A DNA stretch of 64,000 bases from Nymphaea colorata (GCF_008831285.2 NC_045149.1:14844578-14908577); one strand, 5' to 3'. Positions 26,203 through 39,594 are shown, numbered from the stretch's first letter. Notes: generated by a model not told the origin, from the letters alone. Program-made: numbers and translations.

Positions 26203-27198
26203 AAAAAGAAAGTAATCGCAGTGATATGATAGAAGATTTCATACGAAAGTTACACCACGGTGACTCGACTCTCGTCATAGACAACTGAGAGAAAAACAAG
26301 AAAAAAATGTGCTAAACGACAAAAATATCAATAATCTTGTTCTCATTGTTTCTATTTCAACCATCAATGAATCCTTTATGAGCGAGATAGCTAGAGTCGC
26401 CTATTTAGAACCATCTGATAAACTTAGAAAGAGATAGCTAATCACCATTCTTTTTTTTTTTTTTGGGGCTACCTGTGTATTGCTTAATTATACTCAGGTG
26501 GACTACAATATAGAAAACATGAAAACTTATCCGGCTTTTACATGTAACTAAATAAATATATCCAGAAAAATCAAATATCTAAGGTAAGAAAAAACCGTTG
26601 CATCATATCTACATTCAATCACTCAACTGAATGCGAAAATTTTGTTAATAAACTCAAGTGCTTGAATTCGGATGTGAATCAGATATCAGAGATGTGGAAC
26701 CATTAACATCCTTGTCATACCTGACCCTTTCTCGGACAATATTCCTGAGGGGAGGAATCCTTAAATCTGTAGATTCTATTTCAGATGGTCCCCAGAACTT
26801 TGCGGGACCAATAAAAGAGAAAACGGAAGGTTAGCAGAATAGTGAGCCCAAGGGGATCGGAGATCAAGCGACCATTTGGGGTGCCGCCACTTGTAAATGT
26901 TGTTCCCCATAGGTTAGGGAAAAAAGTTTCAAAACTAGTTGCATCCCCAGAGACAGATGAAAGGAAGGAGCCTTCGCTTTTCTTTTCGCACCTTATTGGA
27001 ACCGAATGTAGTCGTTCTATCTGATCCGATCAAGTTTGGAAGGATACAAATCATTATAAAGTTCGATTAATCGGCTTATAATCAGCCTCGATACTAATGA
27101 GAACTTGATATGTATGCAAAATCCTAAACTCACTCTGCAGTCAATTAGTATTATCAATTAAATCAAATGGATCATCATATTGTTGGCATTTGAAACAT

Positions 27199-27202
<4 letters not shown>

Positions 27203-27230
<28 letters not shown>

Positions 27231-27231
27231 A
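27203..27231. repeat. Microsatellite (CT)n
   Basis: Perfect TC/CT run about 0.6 kb beyond the 3' end of RADIALIS-like copy 2. Confidence 0.9.
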
Positions 27232-27840
27232 CTAGTAAAATTTTAGCATATATTAGTGGATTTTCAAATTCACCCCCTGATTTATAGGTGATAGGCAAGT
27301 TCATGTCTAATATTTACAACTAACTAATCGTGTGCCACTTCATTGACTTATCTTTCTTTTCAAAACCAAGAAATATCAATTTCAAGCAAAAGAAGAAGAG
27401 GCTTTAGATGGGTGCTAAGTTGAACACTTGGATCAAGTGTCATTTCTCTCCAAGCGTAGCCCCACTAACTGCTTTCAAAGTCACCAGTAAAGGACAAGGC
27501 AGAAATTAAATGTGAACAGAATCCACTTTACTTGTAATATGATGGCAATGCAATCTGAACAAAGACCATGGTCGCATCATGACCTGTACATACGTAAGAG
27601 AGAGAGCTAAGCTCAAGAAAGTTGCATTGTGTAAGCAACCATGTTGCTCTCCGACCTGTTCTATACCTTTTGTCCACATTTGCAGTAAACTTTACTACAT
27701 TGAACATCAAATCACAGACCCAATATCCCTGTGGAAGAGAATACGTTTTCTAGTTACATGTTCTTTGAGACTACACAACTATATATACGACCAGAAAGCC
27801 ACGCTCTTTGATCTTGTATACCGCTTCTGTCAACTTCTCA

Positions 27841-28275
27841 TTAACGTTGAAGTTTCAGATTCATCATAAGCCTGCAGCAGTGCAGAAAAAATGACAGAAA
27901 GAATCATTAAGTATAAAATGGAAGCTCATGAACCCAATTAATCTCGTATCGTGAACAAGGAAACCAGTTCATCAGTTCTCTATACCTGTGATCATCATCT
28001 GTTAAGAAGGAGCCCTTTGCCTTGCTGCTGTTGTTGACAGCAGAGGAAGCAGCTTTGTAGCTCAGTGGTGGCCACTGCCCTGACTCAATGGACTTCACGT
28101 CATTCATCAACAGGTCATAGTGGCACTTCACTTCCTCTGCTGTCTTGCCTCCAACCATGGCTGCCACATTCTTCCAGCGATCTGGGGTGTCCTTGTCGAA
28201 TACGGCCAGCGCCCGCTCGAAGGACTTGTTCTGCTTTGATGTCCATGAGGATGAGCTCAAGGAACGGGAAGCCAT
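27841..28275 (-). CDS. RADIALIS-like single-MYB (SANT) protein, copy 2
   Basis: Paralogue of the gene at 21960-22388, with exon 1 at 27986-28275 and exon 2 at 27841-27871, also 106 aa. The SANT/MYB repeat is conserved (W11, W34; [20 protein letters not shown]). The tail after the intron is [10 protein letters not shown]. Differences from copy 1 include F for Y26 and N for E58, a more divergent Ser/Ala-rich linker, and most notably Cys for Arg at residue 51 (VKCHYDLL against VKRHYDLL) in the third helix. The codon is TGC against CGT. The frame, both splice sites and the TATA box are intact, so it looks functional, perhaps with altered binding. Confidence 0.9.
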
Positions 28276-28370
28276 TGCTCCGTGTGAAAACTGGAAGATG
28301 CAGATACACAGGGGAATTCAGAAGAAGAGCTTGTGGTTTCTGTTGCATGGAAAGGCTTGCACGGTGGCAG

Positions 28371-28378
28371 TATTTATA
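28371..28378 (-). promoter_or_regulatory. TATA box of RADIALIS-like copy 2
   Basis: TATAAATA on the minus strand, 96 bp before the ATG, in the same CCCCTATAAATA context as copy 1. A second shared upstream block (about TAGGAATAAACTTCTT at 28401-28416, and 22525-22540 in copy 1) suggests a conserved proximal promoter. Confidence 0.8.
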
Positions 28379-30530
28379 GGGGAGTTTCTCCATTGAAGGA
28401 TAGGAATAAACTTCTTAAGAAGCCAAAACGATGAATAGAAATTGGATACATGGCAGAAAAGGAAGGAAATGGAGGAATCAGAATCTATTGATGATAGATA
28501 TATATGCTCAGCGTTAAAGTGTATCTCCAAAAAGGAGTTGATGACAAAGGTGGATGATTTGAGAGAAGCCGTATCGAATTGGAGGAAAGCCAAAAGTATG
28601 TTCTTGATGGAAATTTATGTTCCCAATTTTTTAAGATCAACTAAGGGCGGTCTTGCCTTTTTTCTCTTTGTCTCAGATGACAAAAAACCAAAAGCTCGAA
28701 AAAAGAGAGATTGTCGATTTGGGTGATGCTAAAACCATGGTAGCAACCTACTATTGATGCTAAATCAAGTTTTTCAGAAGCTAATTCTTTTGGTTAAGTT
28801 CGTCCTTAGATTGGAGCATTGGGCTAGCAAATTCTTCTGCTCGTACGTTCTGATTTTACTTGAAACAGAAGAGATAGATAAAAGCACTGAATTAATGCTC
28901 GAACTGGAAGAGTTTTGAATTTGTGTGAAACGAAGAAGATTGAGAAATTGAACATGTCAACGATGCCATCGATGCCCAACTCCAAATCTTAACTCAGGAT
29001 TTCAACGCGTCGGCTCCCATTAGAGCTCACTTGGTAAAGATTAGTGATTAAATTCGCTTTTGGTGTTCTGCATACAAATCTAATAACATGTGTAATCTAA
29101 TAATACTTTGAATTGAAGTACATGTAGGTGTCAAGCGGCATCATGAGCAGGCGGGAAGAACAAAATCCGAAAGGTGTCGAAAGAAGACCTTAGATCAATG
29201 CCCACACTATCATCCTACTGTTTTGAGTTTTTCACGTCCCTCGTTTATAGAAAAGTTGCAATCAAGTGTGTAAATCAGGATAAAAAGTTCCAGAACTTTG
29301 GGATCCCACACCTACGTGCATGCTTTCCACCCAATGTGTACAAGGAAGACCCACCAACCCCAGGGACAGGGTGTCTCACGATGGTGGGGCTCACGCCATG
29401 AAAAGCAAAAGAACTTTCGTTTACACGGTGGCTTCCATCTGCCATTGTGTGGGACACGGCATAGATATTGAGACCCAAGGATCCTTCATTAGGACGTGTT
29501 TGCTTCATCGAAAAAGGTTACTGTGGATAACTTTTCCAATGACGTCCATCCTGTCCTAGTGTCCTTGATCTTTTTGAATTACGTTTGCGTTAAAATGAGG
29601 TATCATTATGTAGTAGGACTAATTTTTTCAACAGCTCTTTTTGAAAGAAAATATAAGTTATCAAGTATATCAATGTTTTTGTATATAGATGCATGGTTCC
29701 ACAAGAATGTGTTTGTTTGGGCTGAACAGAGTCTAGAACACCCCATCTAAGATGCCTTCTTGATGGTAGAGCATTGCATGCATCCCCAGGATTGCAACAC
29801 GAAGTTCTAGAAAAAAACTTAAGTTTGAGAGAAAAAAAGGAACTCCTCATCGCGCGCGAATGCAATTGAATGTTCATCTACGTGAATGACTTGCGTGCGC
29901 TAACAGACATGCAAGGAAGAAAAAGATGAACAGTTGAGGTATTTTTAAGATTTTTTAAAAAATAAATGTCTTTTTTGAGCTTTTAACTTTTTCATTACAT
30001 TTTTTTTAATCCTTATAAGTGGGCTTTCCCTTTTACTCGCCAGAGGTATTCTGATTATTATCCCCCTCGTGCATATAATCAGCTTCTTTTTGTTTATGAG
30101 TTGGGTGCGCTTTTCAGTGCCAGCAACACATATAGTCCAAAAGAGAAAAAGAGACACTTTTGAAATTATTGAAAAATAAATGTCTATTTCAGTCTTTTCA
30201 TTTTTTTGATTTCTTTTATTGTCTTTTTTTTATTAATCAATAACATTTACCAGTACAGCGTACATAACCAGCTTCAACAAAATGAGGCAAAGCTAGATAT
30301 AGGTATTACCATGTGCATAAAAAATTATACACCATCATATGTAATGAGCAGACTACCCTTTGTTATAAAAAGAAAATCTTCTTTATAATGATGAAAATGG
30401 TAACAAAAGAGTCAAAAGTTCAGAGAAGACATTTCTTTTTTAAAAAAATTCTAAAACACTTCAACTGCCATTTATTTTTAGGAGTGCATATATGTTGGGT
30501 ACACAGGGTGGTGCTTGCCATCGTAGGTGA

Positions 30531-30561
<31 letters not shown>

Positions 30562-30562
30562 C
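30531..30562. repeat. Compound microsatellite (CA)n(TA)n
   Basis: A CA run followed directly by a TA run. Confidence 0.9.
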
Positions 30563-31758
30563 TCACGTCACTAGCTAATGCATCAAAGGATGCAAGCTTA
30601 AAATATATGCGCCTCCAAGTTGAAAAGGTTGTCGGTCGACCCCAAAATTCCGTTCAATATGAACTTGAGAATCTTTGAAACGATTTAGAATGGGTATCTA
30701 GTCAAGTTGCAGAGATATGATGCAGCAGCCGGAATCTTTCGTTGGGTCGCTAAAAAGTATCCCTTGTGTTCTGTTGGCATGCAGGACCCGCGGGCCTTTT
30801 CCCACAGAAAATTCGAAAACACTTCGATATCTTACTGTTTGTTCGTAATTGAATCTGTGGAGATCCAAGATGTGTGCATTAAAAAATGGTCTGATTCTTG
30901 CAACACACATTGACCATAATGCCTGAAATATTTTAAATCTCCTTGTAAGTGCATTGTGACCAAAAAAATGCCATGAAAAGTTCCGTTTCCACTCGCGAGA
31001 TGTTCCAACTTTTGAAAATTCTCTGAATGAGCAGATCGTGGAGGCAGTATCTTTGTACTTGAATAAAAGTTTACGTGACCTTTTGAAGGAAAGCTTGTTT
31101 CACTAATTAGATTTTAACATTTGACGCTTGGGTCTCGATTTTGAAGTACAATCTCCATTTCCTTTTATGTCATTGGCTTACTGTGTGCTTAATTAGTTTG
31201 GACTACTTGCTCTTTCTCCGTGGCCATGGGGCCAAACCTGAGCTCATTGCTGGTAGAATAACTGAAGACATGGTGGGCTTGCTTCCAAAAGTTGGGGCCA
31301 AGTGATTTACTGCTGAGACTGTTTCATTCACAAGAGCGACAGAGATCTAGAGAGAGAAAGAAAGAGATTCAGGCTCCTGTCAAGACAGTTGCTTCAATAC
31401 CCCAGAGGGTAGCCAAAAGTCTGCAGAGTCGTCTCTGAGTTGGTCCAAAAGGTTGGGACTTCATGAGAAACATGTAATTGGCAGTAGCAAACAATGGCGG
31501 TAGCGGGGAATAAAGCTATAGATCTAGAGGAATATATGGTCCCTGTGGAGGGGTGACGACCCAGTCCTCTTAGGCAAACAGTGTAAGGCATAAAGCAGAA
31601 AGCTTTACACAGAATCTTGGAACAAAAAGAGTGAAAAAGATGATCATCTGAGGTGGGGAGGCCTGGTGTGAAATGGATATGACGTGAAACTACCACCAAT
31701 GGAGGAAGGTATGGGCTGCTTACAGATGATAGAGAATTTGGAGAATTCTAATCCTTTG

Positions 31759-31764
<6 letters not shown>

Positions 31765-31801
<37 letters not shown>
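31765..31801. repeat. Microsatellite (GA)n
   Basis: Long GA/AG run, nearly uninterrupted. Confidence 0.95.
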
Positions 31802-31803
<2 letters not shown>

Positions 31804-33988
31804 TGCACAAGGAGGATAGATATGTAGATAAGATACTAGGCCACAAAGGGGGAGTAGGCCTTAGGAGGAATATAGATTATGGAGATGCATGACAGAGATG
31901 TTTCAGGAGTCAAATGGGCCCATGTATCCTCCCCAGACTGCACGGTTCCTTGTCATACCTCAAAAAGGAGATGCATATAGATTGTATAGGGTCCCGGTGA
32001 TGCTTGAGTGCGGCTGCAGGCCAATTGCACTATATAATATCACTATATCATAAGTCATATGTACTATATTGTAACTTAATAACATACATGCAATTCTTTC
32101 GTACATGTATATAATTTAAACTTCATTTGCATGCATAGGTATATATCATGTAGGTGTGTGTGTTTATTTATACGAGGAGAGAAAGTGAGACAGGAGTTGT
32201 GTCTTCTAATTTGTGTGCCAATTGTGGCTATCCCTTTAAATCATTTGTGGAGCCCATAACTATATGCCCTTTAAGCGCAAAGGTTGAGATGCACAAAGTG
32301 CAAAGGCCCAGGTGAACAAAGTGGTCACAATTCTCTCTATCTATCTCTCTCTCTGTCTCTGTATTTAGGGGACTTCTTATCCCCAAATTTTACTATATAT
32401 TTCATTTTATCGGCTCTCTCTCTCTCTTTACACACACACACACTTTAGCAAGATAATCATGCTAGATTGGCATCAGTTGTACATCATTTGTGCATCACAT
32501 CACATTTGATACTTTAGTATTACTTATCAAGTTTTTTTCCCTTATTATTTGTATGCACTACAAGTTTATAAATATATCGTCCATTTATACTAAGGCCCAA
32601 ACCTCAATCTAGATGAAGTTCTTTATTCCATTTACAGGTAAAAGGTGAAAAAGAAAGAGTGTATATGAGTAAACAAATTGTTGGAGACCACCAACGTGAA
32701 AGTAGATAAAAATTTGAGAGATTATGTTAACAGTCAGAAATATTCATTATCTGTTGAAAATTAGAAAACCCGGCCCTAAATGAAATTCTCACTTCCAATT
32801 TTATCGGAAACTGACTGTACAAGAGCATCTCAGTTTTAGAGGGGCAGTATGAACTGTGAGCATACTGACCGCTGAACGAATTGGATTTTGATTAGCCAGA
32901 GCTAAACTTGTCCATTGGAACATAGAGTTTAGGAACAAGATGACATGCGATGGACCATTCGCTTTAAAGCCGTATACCAATTATCACATGAGCGTCGACA
33001 TTGTGTATCAAGGTCTGGCAGACGATCCATTACCAGTTGGTTAAGATCCACAACCTTTCAACTTGCTTCTCTTTATTTGGGTCAGTACAATAGTCTCAGA
33101 TCTTACATGCGAGGTTGACCCACAGAGTAAACAAACTCAGGTTTTCAAATCTATAGAAAGATGCGGATTTGAGATCCTCAACATGTAGCCAGAACCTCGT
33201 ATTTCTTAACCTCAAATCTACGGATCCAAGATCAAATGTGACCTCCGATCGTGTCAGATCTGATCTCGATTCTGAGGTAGACAAACACCCCCAGTATCAT
33301 CCTTGCGTCGTCCATCAAAAGATCATCTCCAACGGTAAACTTCTTTCCTTGACCTTTTTGATTATAGATCTACTCACGGGATATAGCCAGGCCGCAGGGT
33401 TTATTATCGTTCGGAAAATGGGTATGTCTGAATCTACTGAAAGGATTGATCTGGCAAAAGCAGGGTTTCTAGGAAAAAAAAAAAAACCAAAAAAAAAAAA
33501 AATTCATCCCCGGATGGCACATGATTGACGCGCGTTATTATCTGTTACTGTGAGCTCGACTTTGGCGCTTGCACTTATGATAAGAATCGAGAATCTAGAT
33601 TAACATAGCGTACTCCTTGCCAACACTTACCATTGGCAAGCGCAAGCACGTAATCTACAGAGCATTGACTCGTTCCTTCTTTTCTTAATTGACAAGGGGA
33701 GCTTCAGGAACTAATTCGAACCACCGAACTAAAATCAGGGATAAGTTTATTCATAAAGACAGGAAAGATATCGATTGCCTGTATGAATTTGAAGAAAGAT
33801 CCTCATGGTTAAAATTTTTGCTATTAAGAACCAGTCATTCTTAATACTCCTTTTACAAGAATAGGTGCAGGTGTGTTTTCATGTCCAATGCTCCTTGTGT
33901 GCGTGTGTATATGTATACATAAGAGAGAGAGAGTATTTAGATCACTACCCATTAATTCAAGAATACTGATTTGACAGCAAGTCTCCCT

Positions 33989-36900
33989 TCACTTCCAATC
34001 AGTCTCGTTTACCTCTGTGAAGATGGCATTGTGGTGCTCAATGAGACACTGGATCACCTCGATTACACCAAAATCAGTTTGCCAGCCATCATCCAATGGA
34101 ACAGGTGAGGATGCAACATCATCGTCCTCTGAAAGTTATAAGCACGTACAGATAAAGATTAGAACCGCAGCAACAACAAAAAGTTGCCGAAAAAGGAAAG
34201 AGTTGTCAATGATCAGTCTCAATTGCAAAACTTAACGCCGTGCATGTGTGTGTGCGTACATGTCCCTGTATGTCTTCAAAAACCTGCATCCACAGTATCT
34301 GCGTGATCCTACATGCATGTATACAATGAACAACTATCCATCCACGACTCTTAGGCAGCCATAAAGGCTTCTTCTTATCCAGTGAAACTGCATAAAAGTC
34401 CAAGCAAAATTGGACTAGGAAAACAAGCTGTATCATATGGACGGCAATTATTCACCTGAAAGGTCATCCCATGTGCCATAATGAGATTGGAAATTATCTG
34501 AATTAGATGACTCCTTTGAAAAATGCATGAAGGATGAATATGTCCTGAAACGCATTGCTATATTTCCCTTCAAGTGATCCTGTCGTCCATAAAAGTCCGG
34601 TCTTTCATCTCCTTTCTGCCACATAATAGATGGAGCAAGTTCCACAGCCAGACTCCGAGCATCCATCTGCAAGTACAGCAGTTTAACAATGAAGCAATAG
34701 CCGAACTTTGACAAAGAAGCTTATTATCTTGCATACAAGTAAAGCTTGGAAAATTTTGGCTTGCATATGGCAAGATATGTGTAAGTGCACACATGAGGTT
34801 ACTTATTCACATGAAAAGTTACCTAAAACTACAAGACCAGAGAAGAGCCTTGTCAGACTTACCTGCTACCCTTTTACATGCACTAATACTGCTGAATAAT
34901 ATTCAAAATAGAAATACCATTGAAAAGTAGTGCATATTCATATTTAAAATGATCTTGCTGCATGACTGGGTTGCAGAACTGATGAAGGAATAGAAGATAC
35001 CTTGTTTAGTGATGATTTCTGGCTTACTCTAAGAAGAAGGGCAGTAACATACTCCAATGTTGAGTAGTTCGCATTTGGTAGCTTCTTTAATACATTTCTC
35101 ATGTCATCGATACTGCTTCTGGCATCTCTAACTTCGTGGAAAAGTTCAAATGTCAAAAGTGGTTCAGGAAGGCAAAATAAGAAACACTTAATAACAGCTG
35201 CTACATCAACTGGGTCGGCAGCTTCTGGTAATGCAGCATTCCAATCTGTTCATCCATGTGGGCATAACAAAAGGTTATAACTTCACATTGCAGCTTTCAG
35301 TAATTTGCTTTGCAAATTTTTAGTTGGGAGAATCATTACCATCATTGAACATTGAGATCATCTGCTGCAGAATTCTTCTATCTCCTTCCAATTTGAAGAG
35401 GTATTCTGTTTGCAATCCTAAAGAGCATGCAAATGTTCTTATGGATATTCTAAAATGATAAAAGATGTGAGATGTTCTAAACTGTAAAATATTCATAAGT
35501 AACAAAACGTCTGTAAAAGATGCATATAGTTTCCTTATTGGAAAAGGAAACATCATAGAATCATTTAAACGACTTCAAAGAATTGATATTGATCCTTCAA
35601 ATCCAATAACCAAATGGCATAACCACTAGATTATAAAAGAAAAAAGACAAAATTTTTCATGCATTTGTTTGCTCGAAGTCACCTGATAACACCAGATAAT
35701 CAGCACATCTGACCAAAATCTGAGGAATCAACCTGCCAGAATGCTGCCGCTGAACAGTCACATCAAGTGGGACTCCAAACACTGGCATACAAAATAAGTT
35801 CATCAAAAAAGCATTCAAATTAGACCACAAAGTCCACTGCAAGAAACTTAACAGGCAAAAGAAGGACGTGGGATTGCCAACAAGAATACAACTGAAAATT
35901 GTGTTGCATATGTTTTTAGCTTACCTTGTTAAAGATTTGAGTCCATAACTTTGAACAGTTTTGTGCTTGTCGCCAGGGAACAAAATTTCTTAACCCTCTT
36001 CAAATCCCCTCATACTATTTGTGAGGTTTCACTTTTTTTTTTTTTGTCGTCCTACATTCTAAACATGTTTCTCACAAAGTGATTAGAGATATTTATTCAT
36101 GTCACGCATGCAATTTGAACTTATTTCAATTAGAAAATTATTTTTATATATGCATTTGAGTTTTTTGGATGATCCTCATTGTTTGTTCACATTCATGATT
36201 CAAGCCTTTGCCAGACATCATAAGTTATAGTCAACCAAGAGCACTGATGGATACTTAGGATGAGGAAATTAACTTTATGAGTCTTCCAATGGAGCTACCA
36301 TTCTGTGTTAAAAACAATGAAACAAAACTCTTAAGGCTCATTTGCTAGCATACAAAAATTACCTTGTAACTTTTTCATGCTGTATGGTGGGAAAAACAGT
36401 CGGAACTCCCAAAGTCAAATTTTTTCCCTGAAGTTTTGGCTTCTTAAGCAGTAAAATGGGTAAAACATTTCAGCAAAATTTCACCCCATGTTGGATTGAG
36501 GGATATGGCTTGTGAAATTTCAAAATCCAGTACAACCTGAAATGTTTTCTCTAGCATACCATACGGCCCCCTAAAAAAAATTCTGATCAGATAAACAATG
36601 GAAGCAAAGAGACCCCGTTTTATTTTAGCAGAAAAATATTTGTATGATGACATTTTCCATCGAGAAATTAGAATGGCAGGACATTCGAGGAAACTTAAAA
36701 ACATACAAACTTTATTCCTTCCTTAAGAATGGTTCCATAGAGTTCACTTTCCTATATTTGAAGAAATTACTTGTACCAGAATAAACTAAGACTGATATAT
36801 GTTACATTGAAGATCAACAAAAGAGGACTCACCATCACTACTTGCCACTCCCTGCAGAACAAAAGAAACAAATAAGGAGCAGAAAACATGACTAATCAGG

Positions 36901-37852
36901 ACAAGGAATGATCAAGTAGCTGAATGAGTAATACCTTGTGCCATCGTTCAATATTTGACAAGAGACTTCTACTTCTATTTGTAGTCCTCCTTGCTGCCTA
37001 AGAAAAGCACATGGAAAAATGTTAAATACAAAAAAATAAGAGTAAATCATTCAAAAGTGAGAAGATATATGTCGTATAAAACTTGCAAACCATGGCATAC
37101 TACAACTGCATTTCAAACTTGCAGTCACCTATAAGATTGTCAGAAGTGCCTATAAGACTAAACAAACGATTTAAAAATTCCTCTAGAAGCATAGCCTAAT
37201 ATAACACTGGAAAACATCATGGTTGCAGGCTTTCTCTTTTTTAAAGGTTTTATTTTCTCAATTTGAATCCATAAACTTGTTCATTGCAGTTTACTCAGTA
37301 GGAACATTGTACCATCTTATGTATTTGTTCTGTTCAGATGTGTTCTTAAAGATTGAAAAATAAACAGATTTTCTTGCAAGTACAAGGTTCAACTTTTCAT
37401 GGAGCATAAGCTGTTCAGTAAATGGGCAATGCCAAACATGTCTTCAGGTTCAGGTTACCAAAAAAAAAAACAAAACCACAAGTACATGGAAACCTCTCTT
37501 TATTCAAGCCTACATAAAATAAATGACAACTTGGAGAAATGGGGAGAGTTACCTCCTCAACTTTCACCTTGCCAATGGTGACCTTCTCCTTTGTCTCTGA
37601 TATGCTTCTTTTTAGCAGGGTACTGGTTGAATTGGCAGCAGAAGACAGCCGTTCATGAATGGATCCATTTGATGCTTGCTGCTGTCTGTTTTGCTGAAGA
37701 ATTGACCACCGCCTCTTGACGAAAGAACCAAATCGTTCTGCCACATCAGCAACATTTTCACCTGCATCCTTTGCAACTTCACCCACAACTGTTCCAGCAG
37801 ACTGCCCAGCTTTCTTCAACTTGGTCCCTGCATTTGTCATCCCATTAACCAT
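33989..37852 (-). CDS. RhoGAP-domain protein of the At5g61530 type
   Basis: Plant protein with a coiled N-terminal region and a divergent RhoGAP domain, expected to bind small GTPases. Coding exons on the minus strand are 37553-37852, 36935-36997, 36833-36851 (19 nt), 35683-35781, 35340-35417, 35001-35245, 34456-34666 and 33989-34128, together 1155 nt or 384 aa. The frame stays open across all seven introns. The N-terminal part has GTVVGEVAKDAGENVADVAE and SETKEKVTIGKVKVEE. The GAP domain starts at FGVPLDVTVQRQ and includes PQILVRCADYL, GLQTEYLFKLEGD, DPVDVAAVIKCFLFCLPEPL, NYSTLEYVTALLLRVSQKSS and LNKMDARSLAVELAPSIMW. The C-terminus ends FGVIEVIQCLIEHHNAIF. At the arginine-finger site (GIFR in active RhoGAPs) this protein has LFK. 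An ATG with an acceptor one base upstream marks the start; a noncoding first exon probably lies near 39.6 kb. Confidence 0.9.
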
Positions 37853-37853
37853 T

Positions 37854-39594
37854 CTGAAAAATAATGAACTTCAATGACACAAGAACAGCTGCCTGAAGTT
37901 GATATCCATGACTTAAAAATACTTTTAAGTAAATATGCTGAGTATGAAAACAAGTGCATCATAATAAACAAGTAAAAGGAAGAGATTTCACACCTGAGGA
38001 TGAAAAAAAATTATTTGCCCTCTCCTGCCACTGAGAAGATGAATTCAACGACATTGTGCAGACCAAAATAAAATAAAAAAAACAGCCCCCAAACGCCAAC
38101 TCAATTCTGATGGAAGTTGAAGAATGTTCCAGTCAACAACTAGAAATGGACTTGAACCAATATGCATTTGTTTATAGTTACATCCTGAATCCCTGATCAT
38201 CGAGTAAGAGAAAATTAGAAGAAAAGATATCAGAAAGTACACATGGCAGGAATAGCTTTAGAATGTCCAGTTTTCAGTACAAAACTGAAGTTTCTTCGTG
38301 AAACTTATGATCTATAAAGTCATCAGATAATCAAATTGTGATAAGTGGATGCAACTAAACTTTACATAAGACGATGTTTTAATAATGTAGCAGAGAACTA
38401 AGCACAATACGATGACCAAGCACATCCAGGCTTTGCATGCTCATTAGATCAAGTGACCAAGACAAGGATTATGCTTCATGAAGCATCAACATTCTTGATC
38501 TAGTGCCTACCGATGCTTGAACTTAACAATTGTAGTGGAGAACTTATGGCAAGCAAGTGGGTTAACTAGCACCCCAGAGCAGCCCACTGCTTGATACTGG
38601 ATTTATGCTGTGTGTAAACGCAGATTTAATCTTACACAATGACCCAACGGCAAAGCAAGCAGCTAAAGATCTTTAACTTTTAAGCAGCAAGAACTCAAAA
38701 CATAGAAATGGATTGACTTTTCGCATGTCCTAGACTCCTACTCTTCGATGTGGTCATGGTACATGACCTCATTGACCTGCTTCCGTTGCCGAGACGAAAT
38801 ATATGGATCAAAATAGCAGGACTTTCCATTTGTCCAGAAGCCACGGAAAAAGTTACCAAGCATCGTGAAGAATCAAATTAGCTGTTCTACCTGGAGAAAT
38901 TTCTTGGTGGAAGCTCTTCAACAAAAGAAAGTTCAATATCAAAACGTGCAACTCTCATTTCCAAAATATAACGTGAACATTGACTTTGAATGCCAACAGG
39001 CTCCAGAGTTATAGCACCGGAAGAATGATTTACCATGAATAGGACAGTATGTGACGTGCTTCATCTTTAATTCAAGAAACTTAATCGAATAATTGTCTTG
39101 TGACTTGCGATCCTCAATTCAACAAAAAACAACGAGGCATGTAGAAAATAAATCAACCTCCATCATAACGAAGCAAAAAGAAGAAAGCACGCAAATGTCA
39201 TGCTACGCAACAACTAAAGTACGCCAAACGAGTAACATAATTTCCAGAACTCCGTTGCGCATTCAACAGTCCAAGAAACATTCATATGCACTCAGAAATG
39301 CACGAGCAACAAATATCATTAGCTACATCCTGCTTCCCCCAACCAAAAAAACCGAAAATATGTCGAGCTTCATACAAGGCGACGAGGATTTTCAATAAAT
39401 TCCACCTTCTAAATCATCTGACCATTATTTATTCACCCAAGAAGATGACCCAGAAACCCCCTCCCACAATACAACATTCTCTCAACGACAGAAGAAAGGC
39501 TATCCGATCTCTTCCAAGACGATCAGAGAATTCGAAATCCCCGACAAATGAATGAAGAGATCGTGGAGAAAACAGGACCATCGGACAGCTAACC
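37854..39594 (-). other. Probable 5' UTR intron of the RhoGAP gene
   Basis: On the minus strand, a donor-like AGTAAG|GTTAGC at 39594/39593 pairs plausibly with the acceptor TTTTCAG ending at 37854, one base before the start codon. The stretch between shows no coding features. This would place a noncoding first exon upstream of 39594. Inferred from splice signals only. Confidence 0.45.

Larger units (their letters stand above)
25858..30800. repeat. Tandem segmental duplication, unit 2 (contains the second RADIALIS-like gene)
   Basis: Second copy of the unit described at 19880-24610, sharing the downstream block near 25.9 kb, the gene body and promoter at 27.8-28.5 kb, and the upstream block at 30668-30790. 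Unit 2 also carries sequence without a match in unit 1 (for example 28.9-29.9 kb). Confidence 0.65.
28480..33985. other. Intergenic, AT-rich, no gene supported
   Basis: Upstream region of RADIALIS-like copy 2 and the 3' flank of the RhoGAP gene. Many short open frames on both strands lack motifs and codon structure. Microsatellites occur at 30531-30562 and 31765-31801, and CT-rich runs near 32.33-32.43 kb. Confidence 0.5.

Noticed and set aside
31380-31700. Possible microRNA precursor (strong local pairing suspected)
   Set aside because: No match to any conserved plant microRNA sequence I remember and no clear long hairpin by eye.
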